Shown: in pieces, positions 1-10,738 of the stretch | Layout of the letters: each line of letters opens with the position of its first letter | Numbering within the stretch: position 1 is the stretch's first letter | Assembly: GCA_021030905.1 (NCBI GenBank) | Contig: JAGFMI010000011.1 | Span: 806,001-870,000, forward strand | Direction of reading: 5' to 3' | Source: Pyrenula massariospora | Taxonomy: Eukaryota > Ascomycota > Eurotiomycetes > Pyrenulales > Pyrenulaceae | Length of the DNA: 64,000 bases | The notes under the pieces: model-generated | What the model saw: only the letters and a program-made list of their open reading frames with translations | What the model was told of the DNA's origin: nothing | The model's database searches: none | Position numbers and translations under genes: made by a program

Positions 1-154
1 CTGTACTTGTCTCTTAAGGATATTTTACCGCGATTTTGAATGCAACTTGGCCTTCCTCAACGGACAAGGTTAATTTCCAGGTGACATAGCGAGAAGGTAT
101 ACATTCATTGCCACCCGCCGCTACAACAACTCGTCACAATGCGGCAATGATAAG

Positions 155-345
155 GTAATAACTCACTCGAAAGCAACTAACTCCAAAGATATAGTCTTTA
201 TAGAAATAAATTTCGCTCGAAAATAACTTATTATAGAGGTAAAACTCGCTTGAAAGTGATTTATCGTGAAATTAGCTCACCCGGAGGCAACTCGCTCGAA
301 AAATACTCGTCATTAAAATAGTAACTCGCTCGAAAGCAATTTATC
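155..345. repeat. Degenerate short tandem/dispersed repeat
   Basis: A unit close to AACTCGCTCGAAAGCAATTTA recurs with many point changes near 160, 208, 241, 290 and 320. Spacing is irregular (30-50 bp), and the surroundings are AT-rich and non-coding. It resembles a decayed minisatellite or the edge of an old repeat. No open reading frame accompanies it. Confidence 0.6.
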
Positions 346-1975
346 ATACAGCCAACTCTACCAACTATTTTTCTGCGGGGACGCTAGGGTCGTGTTGGTG
401 TATAATGAGATTAAGAAGGAGATGCGGTCGTTCTTAAGGTGGTTCGTGTGAGAGACCAGGCAGAATTTTCCGCGTCGTGGGCAAGACTTTCCTTTGTTTT
501 GCTGCAGTCGCTGCTTAAGAAGTCGGTAGGAGAAAGTACCTTCTTCTGTGCCCTGTGGGACTTTGCGACGATCGTCCGAACCTTCAGCGCTGCTCTTGAA
601 TTCTCACTCTGCACAGCAGACTTTCGAAGTATTAAAATAGTGACACGATACACCTTAGCTACGCTGATATCCTAGGCTCGAAGCTCTGCAAAATCTATAA
701 GCATTTTCGGGATCTTTCGTCTGAGAGTGACAGAAGCTGAAAAAAGAAGCTGGTAAGCTGTTATTAAGTAAAATTACTAACAGTGACTGATCAGAGATAT
801 AGACTGTCTCCTCAAAACTATTATGCTGCCCTAAACGTTCTCGACGCCGTAAGAGAGCGATGAAACCCAGAACTTCTAATGGGAGGAAAATCTCAGAGCG
901 GGCGATACTTAATTAGACCTGCTACTCATATCAAGGCTCTGATATGTCCTGATATATTGGAGAATCAGTAATTTGGAATGAGGGACTGGGTATCCATCTT
1001 AAAAGCTTCAAATGTTGGTTACAGTCTCTCTAGGCCGTCTTTCCGCTACCTAGTCCGCCCTTGCCTACCTCTCATCCTTTTCCCGAGCAAGTTCTGCATC
1101 GCGCGACTACCCGATGCTCTGGATAATGTATATCGCCAATAAAAAACAACTTTTGTCATATAAAAGCCGGGGAAACAGCGTATTAAAACCATCATGCCAT
1201 ATTGTCAGCAGAAGAGAAAGGATGATGAAGCAAGTACCTTCTGAGCCGTATTCTATTTGATACTGCTAAATACTGACAAAGATTTCTAAGAGACCTTGAG
1301 CTTTACGCGGGATGCCATCCTTTAAACTGTATAAGCGGACGAATGAACTCCGGCAAATAGAAAAGAACAACTAGATTGGAAGAGATAGGAAACAGAAGGT
1401 TAAGAAGAAAACTCTAACATTATACCATCTTAGATTATGGAAAATTGTGTAGCATGTCGAAAGCTCACTTCTCTCCTGCTCTGATTATAGCGAAGCTTCA
1501 ACGTACTGTAAAACACCTTAAAGATTACGGAGAATATACAAGTTACCTCTTAAACAATGCTCCAGTACATAAAATGTATATTGTTCTGTCCGATCGCTTC
1601 CTTTCAACCACAACTATTTATAGAAGGATGGCCTGCAAAAATAACCATTCCGTTCTTTCGCTACGAGCGACGTGGAGGAGACACGAAAGACCAATAAGAC
1701 CGAGATCTCCTCTCGAACCATACCTCCGAAAAACGATAATAAGCGAGCCAGTGATTTGGTCTCCTCTGTGCCATTCTCCCATCGCTAAAATGCTGCGCTA
1801 GCTCGCTTATTTTTTTAAGATGCCGCCACTCTAGGCGGCGCCAATTTCTTATCAAGGACGCAACTTTTAAGTTATAAATGACAAGACAATGTATAACAGC
1901 CTGTTTTTTTCATTTTTCCGTATCGTACGTCTCACCCTACATTGCGATCTTTTTAAGCAATGACTCACAATGCCA
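346..1975. other. Gene-poor AT-rich stretch, no supportable gene
   Basis: Only short overlapping frames exist on both strands (about 60-120 codons, several starting from non-ATG codons), and none shows a recognisable motif. Composition is AT-rich with runs of A and T, in keeping with old repeat-derived DNA next to the repeats at 155-345 and the relics at 5-9 kb. Confidence 0.5.
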
Positions 1976-4134
1976 TTACTTGTACGCTATATTTGGTTCG
2001 ACCTCCCTTAAATCTCCCTTCTCTAAAGCAGTATCATTTTCAAAAACCAGCTCCGCCGACCCCTTCTCGTTCACACGAATACTGACCGGTTCTCGGAAAA
2101 TATTTAAAGTATCAATGCCCACGCCCGTGCCTTCCGTCAGGTGTGCTGGGGTTCGAGAATTTATACCCAACATGAGCAGTTCGGAGGCCGAGTCCCAGCT
2201 GCTAGCTGTCCGGCCGGTGAGTAAGAGAATAATGATGTAGAATGCGGCGATGACGCTGTAGAGCATAAGGACGACGAGGGACAATCGAACTGGGATTCCA
2301 GTGCTATCGTAGCCATATCCAGTGATATATCCTTGCATAGTTAGCTGAGTCAGGTCACGAATGTCTGTCCAGTTTGTTACTGTCGAAAAAAATATGCCAT
2401 CGTAATGTTTATAGACCCCTGTCTCTTTGAAGTACTGTAGAGCTGAATTGGCTTGTACCGCCGACAGATCCGAGTCTTTCAGTAGGTGCTCTAGTTGATT
2501 CCAATCGGTGTAGTCCCTAAAAGAGGCAGGCAAGTCGGGGGCTCGAACGGCGTCAGAAATTCCGACAGCGAGAAGAGGGGCCATGTCCCATAGGGCGACT
2601 GAGTCCGAAGGCTCAGGATAGTCAAGAAGATTGTAAGGATCTTTGAACGAAACGTCGAGCCATAAGTTAGTTAGCTTCTCGGCCCACTCGGCAGAGATTG
2701 AGATCAGGGATTTGTTGTGATGGTTCTGCCAATCACCTAGAGTGGACGAGTAGTTTTGTTGATAATCCACATAGGTGATTGAAGACTCTGCCCAATAGAC
2801 ATCCATTGTACAAGCTAGAGCCTCGCATTCGTAGCTTTCATAGCTTTCGTTAACAACTTCAAGGTCTAAGGACCAGACGCCTTCAGAAAAAAGTATCGAA
2901 TGAGTGGCTGTCCCGTATGGTGAATTGGACCATAGAACCGTGTGATTTTCGTTGTTCGCAATTACTAGATCAGCTCTACTGTCAATCATGTATTCCGCGC
3001 TTGCTGACTTGAATTCAGCAAATGATAATAGGTTCTGGAAGGTTTCCTGACCATCATTGCCAAATTTGAGATACGTGGTTTTAGGGTCATTGGCGGCAGT
3101 AGAGAAGCTGTTTTGGAAGCAGTCCACCTTAACAGCAGGCTGTAGAGACTTGGTCACCAAAATATCTTGGGGCTTTTTTGACACGGCTGACATCTGGAGA
3201 CCTAGCATGACACGCCGACCAGGTACACTGACCGTGCCTGAGTTGGCTTCTGCCATGCTGTAATTGTTTGTATCAAGCGGTCTATTTAGACTCAAGTCGA
3301 GCGATCGAGTTCCTATATCATCAACTATCTCATAGTTCCATCGTGCTGTAGTTGACAGCTGGTAGAACATCTCTCGAAGTGAACTTTCATTACTTGAGCA
3401 CGATTAGTATGTAGTCATCAAAGACTAATCAAGTTCGGCCCTGACCTGAAGTTGCCTGGTACTGACTTCACGTTTTCCGGAAATAATGTAGCAGTGTCAT
3501 CTAAAAATAGTAGACCTCGCCCTGTTGGAAGTTTGACCGGCCGCGGTATCATTAAGATAGCGTTAGATGGTCCAACAAGAGCTGCTATTATGACGACTGT
3601 TAGAATTGTAACGGCGAACGTTATCTTTCGCCAGCTTCGAAGATTTTTCGATGTAAAAGATCCCCAGAACTCTAAAGACCATATATATGCGATGCTTGTA
3701 CTGTTTACTGGCGCAAGAAGAACCCCGAGAGGTAGACCGGAGCGGGAGAGGGCTTGTTGTCTGATAAAATTGAGTAACATCGCTGCGAGAGAGGCTTGCA
3801 TTATAATTTCTAATACCTTAGCTGCAAATTGGACCGCGGTAAGAGTGACAGAAGGTATACCACCACGAAAAGCCACCAAATGCCCTTTAATGTTGAATGT
3901 GATGAGAATCAATGCTGTCGTTAGAGGGCAAACATGCAGAAAGGAATGTAAGATCGCCATTACCCTGCTCTGATAAATGGCGACTTTTGGATATTCCGTG
4001 GTGCGCTTCCATTTCGTGGCTTGGAGGAATATCTTCAGGTAAAAAACATGAATGAAGGCGCGGAACAAATGCGAGCATCTGCCAAGAAATTTCTTGAACC
4101 AAAAAGATGGATGGTTTAGAGATGCCCGTGGCAT
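1976..4134 (-). CDS. Fungal multi-pass membrane protein with large ectodomain (unknown function)
   Basis: Two exons, 4134-3446 and 3392-1976, with a 53-nt intron (donor GTCAGG, branch ACTAAT, acceptor CAAG). The join is in frame and gives 701 residues. The N-terminal part has hydrophobic helices at roughly residues 60-80, 95-120 and 165-190. A long polar stretch with several Asn-X-Ser/Thr sites and few cysteines follows (about 230-585). A single strong hydrophobic helix lies near 595-620 (RLSLVVLMLYSVIAAFYIII), then a short cytosolic tail. This layout matches a widespread, uncharacterised group of Pezizomycotina plasma-membrane proteins; no enzymatic motif was seen. It is the only intact gene in the relic-rich first 9 kb. 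Confidence 0.8.
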
Positions 4135-5030
4135 GATGATATGACCATATAAGCTGGCTGTTCGATCAATGGATCATGCTGACATGTGTCTGTAATTTGC
4201 AAATTTGAAAGGATTTGTGTGCGCGACATACTGAATGGAAAGTTGAACTTATATGAGAAGACGTTGTGATGATATTCGGAAGAAGCCTGGAGTACTCAAC
4301 CTGACGGGGGGCTGGGAGATCGACCTCTGCGGCGCTGCCCTCCGTTCTACAGGTGTCTCGCACGAAACATCCGCGATTGAAGGGAGATTTGGATGGATGT
4401 GTCACGGCCGACTGAAACATAGTCCCTCCAAACTCTATCAGTCATCAGCTCTTGCTGCATACCGGAGAGCCTTGCAGAATGCAGTGCTTGCATATCTGGG
4501 GCCAGCAGCTGTGCATGCATGCCACTGAGTTAGAGTCATTGTAAGAATGGCAGAGACGGTCCAGCTGCTCGACAGAGGTTAAATCATCGGGCCCTCCACC
4601 ACATTCCCACTAGCCGCGCGTCCATTACTACAATTGCTAATCATCCGTTACATGGGCTTAACCATATCAGGTAAAGCGTAGTTATCATGGATGGGTCTGT
4701 TTTTCGCCTTAGTCCCAAGAAAATGTTGTTAGAGAATGTTTTAGACAGTCTAACTTTGTGAAATGACTTTGTAAGGCACTGCACAGTAGATCGTCTCCCT
4801 CTGCGCTGCTACATCTTCTCCAGACCTGGGCGAGGCTAATTTGCCATACCGCTAAGGCGTTCTCCTCGACAAGCTCCACCGTAAGGCCAGACCGACAGGT
4901 CGTCCTCAGCTGGAGCCGCCATGGCGCCCGCTGCTCTCGCTGGCTCTTTCCTCACCTCCAGCGAAGAGCCTGAGTGGCAGCACCTATCAGCCTTGTGGCT
5001 GACGAGCAACGTTCCTGAATAGACACCAAA
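4135..5030. other. Intergenic, nothing recognised
   Basis: Short frames occur on both strands (for example 4253-4528 on the plus strand and 4836-5162 on the minus strand), but they show no motif or splice structure. The minus-strand frame runs antisense into the LINE relic that begins at about 5031. Confidence 0.5.
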
Positions 5031-5500
5031 TTGCAGAAGAGGACGTGTGGCCGTTGGCCCAGATGCGACAGGTTGAAAGCACAGGGTATATCGAAGAAGC
5101 TGCTGGGGCGGATAGCGGTGTTCTACTCTGAACGCACAGCATCGGTCCAAGTTAACGGACACTTATCTAAATTGCGCGACTTGCCACAGACTGGTTTTCC
5201 TCAAGGCTCTCCCCGTACCCTGTTCCTTTTCTTCCAATGCGGATCTAATGTAACAGCGGATCGATTGCCACAGAGGAGTGATAGCCTTTATCAATAACTA
5301 TACAGCATAGGTCACAGAACTAACTGTGTAAAGTAATCGTAAAGGTATAAAAGCGATTATTAGCGACGCCTTCGGATGGGAGAAGAGAAGTGGTACGACA
5401 TTCAAGGGGGAGAAGATCACAATTATTCATTTTACCCGCAAATCTTATAAGATCGACATTGAACCGTAGACTGCTAAATTGTGAAGGAACAGCTGCAGCA
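5031..5500 (+). mobile_element. Non-LTR retrotransposon (Tad-like LINE) relic, reverse-transcriptase fragment
   Basis: The plus frame reads like the palm of a fungal LINE reverse transcriptase. A stretch with SERTASVQVNG and LPQTGFPQGSP is followed, after a one-base slip near 5235, by FFNADL and QRIDCHRGVIAFINNYTA, then VTEL and later IIHFTRKSYK. The usual catalytic F/YVDD is FINN here (both Asp to Asn, GAC/GAT to AAC/AAT). TAG, TAA and TGA codons interrupt the frame at conserved positions. G-to-A and C-to-T changes of this kind are what repeat-induced point mutation leaves. The element is truncated at both ends and dead; no poly-A tail or target-site duplication was found. Confidence 0.8.
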
Positions 5501-6340
5501 AGAATGAGATTGAATTGGCCTCAAGCTATTGTTGGCTACCTAGGTATGTACAGCGTATATTAAGCTGGAGAAAGGACAAAGGAGGCGTGTCGACGCGTTT
5601 ATGGAGAATATGTAAAGGGATTGGGCACCGTATCACGTGTGACCGTTTCTCATGTGAGGTTCTTCCAGCCCTGATTAGTTAAATACAGGGGCTGCGCAGC
5701 GACAGGCAGCAGCCCAACTACCTATTTGAAATAAAAGTAGCAATTGTGGAAGAGTCCGCGGTACCAAAACCAGTAGTAAAAGCGAAAACTGGTCTTAGAG
5801 GTGGGAATAGAGAACCAGGAATTTAAGGTCATCCACCTGCCAGGGAGAGTCACTCGGAAAGAGGCTGTCCCAGCTGGTCAGGGGGTGCAATCCCAGGATC
5901 CCTCAACACTCAAGGCGCTTACTCAGGTATGTGAAAACTAGGAGCAGGGCTACACAACCGCAGCTCAGGCTGCACATTGCTCGCTCGCCTCCTTCGACCC
6001 TGCGACCTACGTGGGGTCCGATTTCGAGACCAGCATATCACTGGTACCCAAGTTAGCTGAGGGTGAGCTCAGCCACGGCTTAGGGAATGTCTCGTTTCAG
6101 CCTCTTTCAAATGTGACACGTCAATAGAGCATGGATCCTAAGACCAAAAATGACTAAGCAATCAAGAATACGTCTAACTAAATTTAGTCTTTACAGCTCG
6201 ATGACGACTCCCGTCGTTGTTGGTGGTACATACCGCTTTTTTTGTAGGACATTGTCACCGGTGGTGGGACTATATACTGCAGGTTGTGTCAACCCAGAGA
6301 TAACTAAGTTCGTGCTCCTTAGCCAAACAACAAACCCTCT
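5501..6340. other. Intergenic, no gene recognised
   Basis: No ATG frame longer than about 80 codons and no family motif. The left end may still be LINE-derived, because reading frames remain partly open to about 5,900, but no motif supports extending the element. Confidence 0.4.
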
Positions 6341-6517
6341 TTATCTTGTCGTAGCCATTCTTTTTATCTTCACATCGGGGATCCCATAATCCTTATTCCA
6401 CTCATGCAAGGTAACCTCTTGGTCTTTATTCCAGGTATGGGAGAGAATAGCATACGGAGGAACATGCCCTTCACCGAATTCCTCTATCGTCTCAGTCTCT
6501 GTGTGGATGAGACGCAT
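6341..6517 (-). pseudogene. HET-domain gene fragment (N-terminal stub)
   Basis: Starting at MRLIHTETETIEEF, the minus frame carries the hallmark opening of fungal heterokaryon-incompatibility (HET) domains: PPYAILSHTWNKDQEVTLHEW. It stops after about 58 residues, and none of the remaining HET blocks follows in any frame. In intact genes the domain spans about 150 residues. The fragment therefore looks like a truncated duplicate or decayed gene. HET proteins trigger cell death in non-self recognition; this stub is unlikely to function. Confidence 0.7.
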
Positions 6518-7101
6518 TGAAGAAGCGAACACTTAGTTTTCTCCTTCAGTGGATAAGGGGCGTGGCAAAGGGAAATGGGGGTAGTCTTATGAGAGCGCGT
6601 GAAGTCGAAAAGATGTCGTAGCTTGTAGTAAGAGGACGCTGCACAGCTCAAGAGGGATAGCTTCTACAGACTCACAGAGGCTAAACCTATCGTGACTGTA
6701 AAGAACGGCCTTCCTGTTGTTTAACGCAAGCCTAGAAAAGCTCTTCAGCCCGCCTTCTAAAGTTGCGAGGACTTGAGGATGACGGCGGCTCGCACTTGGC
6801 AATTCTGAGAAACTTCTCGAGCCTACACGTTATTCAGATATATCTTGATGTTGACTAAAAGCTACATATAGTTTGTTCCGTGAGGCCCGTGAGGCCTGTG
6901 AGCTTGAACGCCAAGAACCAGAAAATGCGCATGGCCCTGGCGGCCGGTTTGGGCTGAAGGGCTTAAGCTGAGGTCGCTCTCGCTCAAACTCGGTTCACCT
7001 TTGTGAGGGCCAGCCTCACTCGTCGCCCAACGCGCGGGGAGGATTCTGATCTTCTGCGCGTAGCGTCGCACTATTAAAGCCTACCACAAAAAGGGAACAC
7101 C
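6518..7101. other. Intergenic, nothing recognised
   Basis: Two minus-strand frames (6587-6802 and 6862-7071) are open but show no motif or conserved composition. No splice-supported extension was found. Confidence 0.4.
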
Positions 7102-7648
7102 ATCTCCCTATGCATCGACGGCTACAACGTCGACCACGAATACTCCACAGTCTGCGCATGCACTAAGGACGTGCTGACCCGAGTGTGCGCCAAGGTCGAC
7201 GAAGTCATCAAGCACAACCCTAGCAGCGGCCCTTCATCGTCGGGATCACACCCTGCAGAGCCTTCGGCGCCTAGCTCGACAGTCTCATGGCCAGCTCCTG
7301 CGACATCGTCAATATGCAGCGCTACTCCGGTGGCTTCGGCATGTTGCCGGAATGCTATCTGCCGTAAGGCGCCGTCGAGGACCTCGGCCCCGGCCAGACT
7401 GACCTACGATATCAAATCCAAGGCTCCGATCCGCAACGCCCTGGCGAGCAACACCATTTGGCTTGACCGCGAAGGCGCCTTGGACAGAGGTCTACGGCAA
7501 GAAGGTCGCAAGAATCCGGAGGTGGCGCCTCGGCTCGAACTGGGAGTTTGAGAATCTGACGCAGGTCCGGGTGTACAAGCTTGTCCGCGGGACGAAGGAG
7601 GAGGTCGACGGCAAAGCGCCCGATTCGGACCAGGTTAAGCAGGGATAA
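7102..7648 (+). pseudogene. Frame-broken coding relic, family uncertain
   Basis: Protein-like sequence moves between frames. A first segment reads ISLCIDGYNVDHEYSTVC at about 7102-7230. A second frame holds PFIVGITPCRAFGA, a stop, then MASSCDIVNMQRYSGG at about 7228-7350. A third reads VARIRRWRLGSNWEFENLTQ at about 7490-7570. The order and style (an IVGITP-like strand, DIVNMQRY, W-R-L-G-S-N-W) suggest a TIM-barrel-like secreted hydrolase such as a GH18-type protein. That identification is inference, and no complete catalytic motif is visible. Internal TAG and TAA codons and two frame changes make it a pseudogene, or less likely a gene with undetected introns. Confidence 0.35.
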
Positions 7649-8090
7649 AGGAAGCGTGGAGGAACCTCACACGCGGCAAGCGGGCCTAATGTCGCACGCG
7701 GCACGTGTTCTGTGGGCAATTGATAGTAGTCGAGAAGCTCCCTATCGCGTATTAGTCCGACGCGCTATCGACAGGAATCCGAAGAGAGATTCTCGCATGG
7801 ACCATCATGTCAGTAATTTTTGTGAATGTCTCCCACCCTCCAAAGCGTCGGAGACTCGGGACAAACGTTTTAAACCAGGAAAATATTAAGAAGACTCACA
7901 ACCTATGCTACACACCACAAAGTGAGCGTCGTTGATGCTGAGGTTTAATACTGCAACAGCGTAATCGTCGTCGCAGAGCAATGCTTAGGCCATTACAGGA
8001 AACTTTTCTTCGAGAGGCAAGGGAATACACGCGTTGAGTAATATTCTCTGAAACTGTACGCCCATAACGTGCCAGACACGCCTGTGTCAT
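7649..8090. other. Intergenic, nothing recognised
   Basis: Between two relics. Short open frames on both strands lack motifs. Confidence 0.4.
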
Positions 8091-9564
8091 CTAACTATAA
8101 TTGAAGCTCTTGTCGAAATCCATCTTCCAATTCGTCTTTGCAATGTTGGTGGCTGTGGCCAACTCATCCTTGAGAACACGTTCAAACGAGCTTGCGAGGT
8201 GGTACGTCGTGTTTTCTTTAGGAAGTGTGGCAGAGCTGTGGAGATACCCGATAGGCGATGCCATACTATTCTCGTCCAGGACTGATCACCAGATGAGCAT
8301 GCAACTAGACGGGAAATTGGGGACACAAGAAGAGAGGATAATCGACGTACCGAAGATAATAGAGCCACAGTCCCCGTCAGCACAGAATAGCGGCGGGCCG
8401 GTCCCGGGCTTCCGCGGATCTCGAATGAAGAATTCTTTATTCTCTTCGTCAACAATTTCAAGGATTCCCCATGTCCAATTTGTGCTCAAGCCCTTCTTGA
8501 AAACGAAGACGAGGTCATTGCTCATTGACTTATTGTTCACTAACTTATCCAACTTTTCGACGGAAGGGATTTTAGCGGCCACACTATTAAACCCGGCGAA
8601 CTGTGCCTTAGCTTTTTGAAAGGTGGTGGAATCAATTGCATCGTTCGCTAGAAGATCAGCAGTGCCTCTGGGAGAGGTTCGCGAGAATGGACGTACGGGG
8701 ATTTGCGAATATCTGCTCAATACCTCTGATGTTCAGAACGTCCAGAGGCTCGTTCATGATGAATGCTGCAAAATCGGACTTAAACTTGGCGCTAGGATTT
8801 GAGAACGCGGAAATCTTGATCCCATTGCCCTCGGCGACTTTCACAGTCTGAAGACTGCTGTCGGCGCATTGAAGACATTGATTCGAGGTGCATGGTACAC
8901 AGGGGGTCGATACGGGACAGATCAAAGCCGCTTTTTCAGCATTCGGCTCGGCTCTACTATGATATAAGCGGCAGGTGACACAGGGCGAGATTTCGGTCCA
9001 CTCACGGTTTCTGGAAGCCATGGCTGACTCCAACGGCTCAATAGTTCTTGAAGGTTTGGTTTTCGTACTGATGGACGACGAGCCCCAGAGTGAGGACCCG
9101 CTTCTGGTTCCCGGCTTTCGCAAGGTAACATGAACCAACGGCAGCCTTGAGCTGGATAGTGTCTCGAGGTTGGAACAGGACTTCGACAGATGCCTGGACG
9201 GGAGAAGTGACAGAGTAGACCCAACGACACTGATCGAGAGCTTCACAGTTTGGCACGGACTTAATCTTCGGGGTTTGCTTGCAGCGAACAAGTATCAGGT
9301 TATGACATTCTGTTGCAAAGCATCGTTAGTGTTCAGTCCATTCCCTGGCTTCAAAGGATGCGGACTTTCGGTAGGGTCCTTTCCGCCTTTGAAACGGCCA
9401 AATGAGACACTGTAGCCGTAGTCTCCTATCTCAGTGGCTTTTGCAAGAGCAGCCAATTGGCCGGTGAAAGCGATCTTGGTAAGCATGTCCTGGAAGGCTC
9501 TTCTCTCTGGTGGTCCGCCGCCGCCGGCACTCTCGAATATGTCGTCTATAGAAGTCGGAGCCAT
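8091..9564 (-). pseudogene. Trypsin-like (PA clan, S1) protease-fold gene, decayed or catalytically dead
   Basis: The 3' part is clear: an exon ending at 8697, a 49-nt intron (8648-8696, GTACGT...CTAG), exon 8351-8647, a 69-nt intron (8282-8350, GTACGT...CAG) and exon 8281-8091 ending in TAG. Joined, this gives KSDFAAFIM (the expected Asp block), KKGLSTNWTWGI and FCADGDCGSIIFVLDENS, the usual end block where active enzymes have GDSGS. The catalytic Ser is Cys (TGT for TCT). Upstream, VGSCYLAKAG...RVLTLGLVVH occupies the block where active enzymes have a His (T-x-x-H); here the codon is CTC (Leu). A TGA interrupts the frame after FKNY near 9038, and the segment starting MAPTSIDDIFES at 9564 is in another frame. 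A candidate intron with a CTAAC branch near 9320 could join it. The result is either a pseudogene or a protease-fold protein without catalysis. Confidence 0.6.
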
Positions 9565-9954
9565 GGTTCAACGTGAGAGCACTGTTTGAAACAATCTTTG
9601 CAGTATAACCTGGTGAGCTTTCAACGCATGTGGTCCCTGCTTTGCAAATCCCGTGGGTGGCAGTAATTTAAACGTCTCGACCAGCGAACGGTAGGAGTCG
9701 GTGTATCCTATTTAGTGGCGAGCTGAAACAGGCCAGGGCAGTCCAGCCTTCAGCCAGTGCTGCGTGCCTCTTTTTGCCCTCTTGCATAATCGGCCCTTCT
9801 AGGCCGTCAAGCCGACGTGTTGAATGAGCGTCAGATGCAGATCCCCAGTATGCTCAACTTACTTGTCTTGATCCGCCAAGAGTTTCCGAGGTTTTGCCAA
9901 ATCATGTTTTTGACAACACTCCACAACTTTGATGACCACACCTTGACCCTTAGA
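9565..9954. promoter_or_regulatory. Divergent intergenic region upstream of the ADE8-like gene
   Basis: This stretch separates the 5' end of the decayed protease gene from the ATG of the GAR transformylase. No TATA box or known binding site stands out. An in-frame upstream extension of the GART frame to 9817 begins with a TTG codon and is not needed by the family. Confidence 0.35.
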
Positions 9955-10669
9955 ATGTCTGATGTCTCGGGTATCACCGTGCTCATATCTGGCAATGGCA
10001 CAAATCTTCAAGCTCTAATCGACGCGATTCAGGCTGGTCAGCTCCCCGCAAAAATCGTGCAGGTAATATCGAATCGGAAAGATGCGTTTGGTCTCACTAG
10101 AGCTCGCGAATCTAATATTCCGACTCAGTACCACAATCTAGTGAGATACAAGAAGCAGTATCCTACCTCGGAAAAAGGTATTCAAGATGCCCGTGAAGAG
10201 TACGACCGGGATCTCGCACAGTTGGTGCTAGAGGACAAGCCTGACCTCGTAGCCTGTCTGGGCTTTATGCATGTTGTGTCCAGGAAATTTTTAGATCCAT
10301 TGGATGAAGCTGGGGTCAAGATTGTTAATCTACATCCAGCTCTTCCTGGACAATTCAATGGCACTGTAAGTATAGGCCCACTATACTTCTCGCACTACCT
10401 GAGTGTCACGTCTGGGTTCTCATTTAAATCTGCAGAATGCTCTGGAGCGAGCCCATTCCTCTTGGAAAGAGGACAAAATTGACAAGACTGGAGTCATGAT
10501 CCATGAAGTCATCGCCGAGGTGGATATGGGTACGCCAATTCTTGTCCGCGAGATACCTTTCGAGAAAGGCAAAGACGATAATCTCGAGGACTTTGAGAAG
10601 AGAGTTCATGAGATTGAGTGGGGAGCTGTCGTTGAAGGCATAACAATGGCTATTGAAGCCGCTAAATAA
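9955..10669 (+). CDS. ADE8: Phosphoribosylglycinamide formyltransferase (GAR transformylase)
   Basis: This enzyme transfers formyl from 10-formyl-THF to GAR, the third step of de novo purine synthesis, in the cytosol. Exons 9955-10365 and 10436-10669 flank a 70-nt intron (GTAAGT...GCAG, phase 0) and give 214 residues, the usual size for the monofunctional fungal enzyme. The N-terminal block ITVLISGNGTNLQALID is the phosphate-binding glycine loop. The catalytic Asn and His lie in VNLHPALPG (N125, H127). The conserved Asp is D167 in HEVIAEVDMGTP. The start was set at the ATG just before the SDVSGITVL strand, although the frame is open further upstream. Confidence 0.95.
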
Positions 10670-10738
10670 GCTACGAAAAAAATTCAGCGCCTCAAATTGC
10701 CAACGTGGAATGCCACTTCCTCCCATTATCCAATGAAA

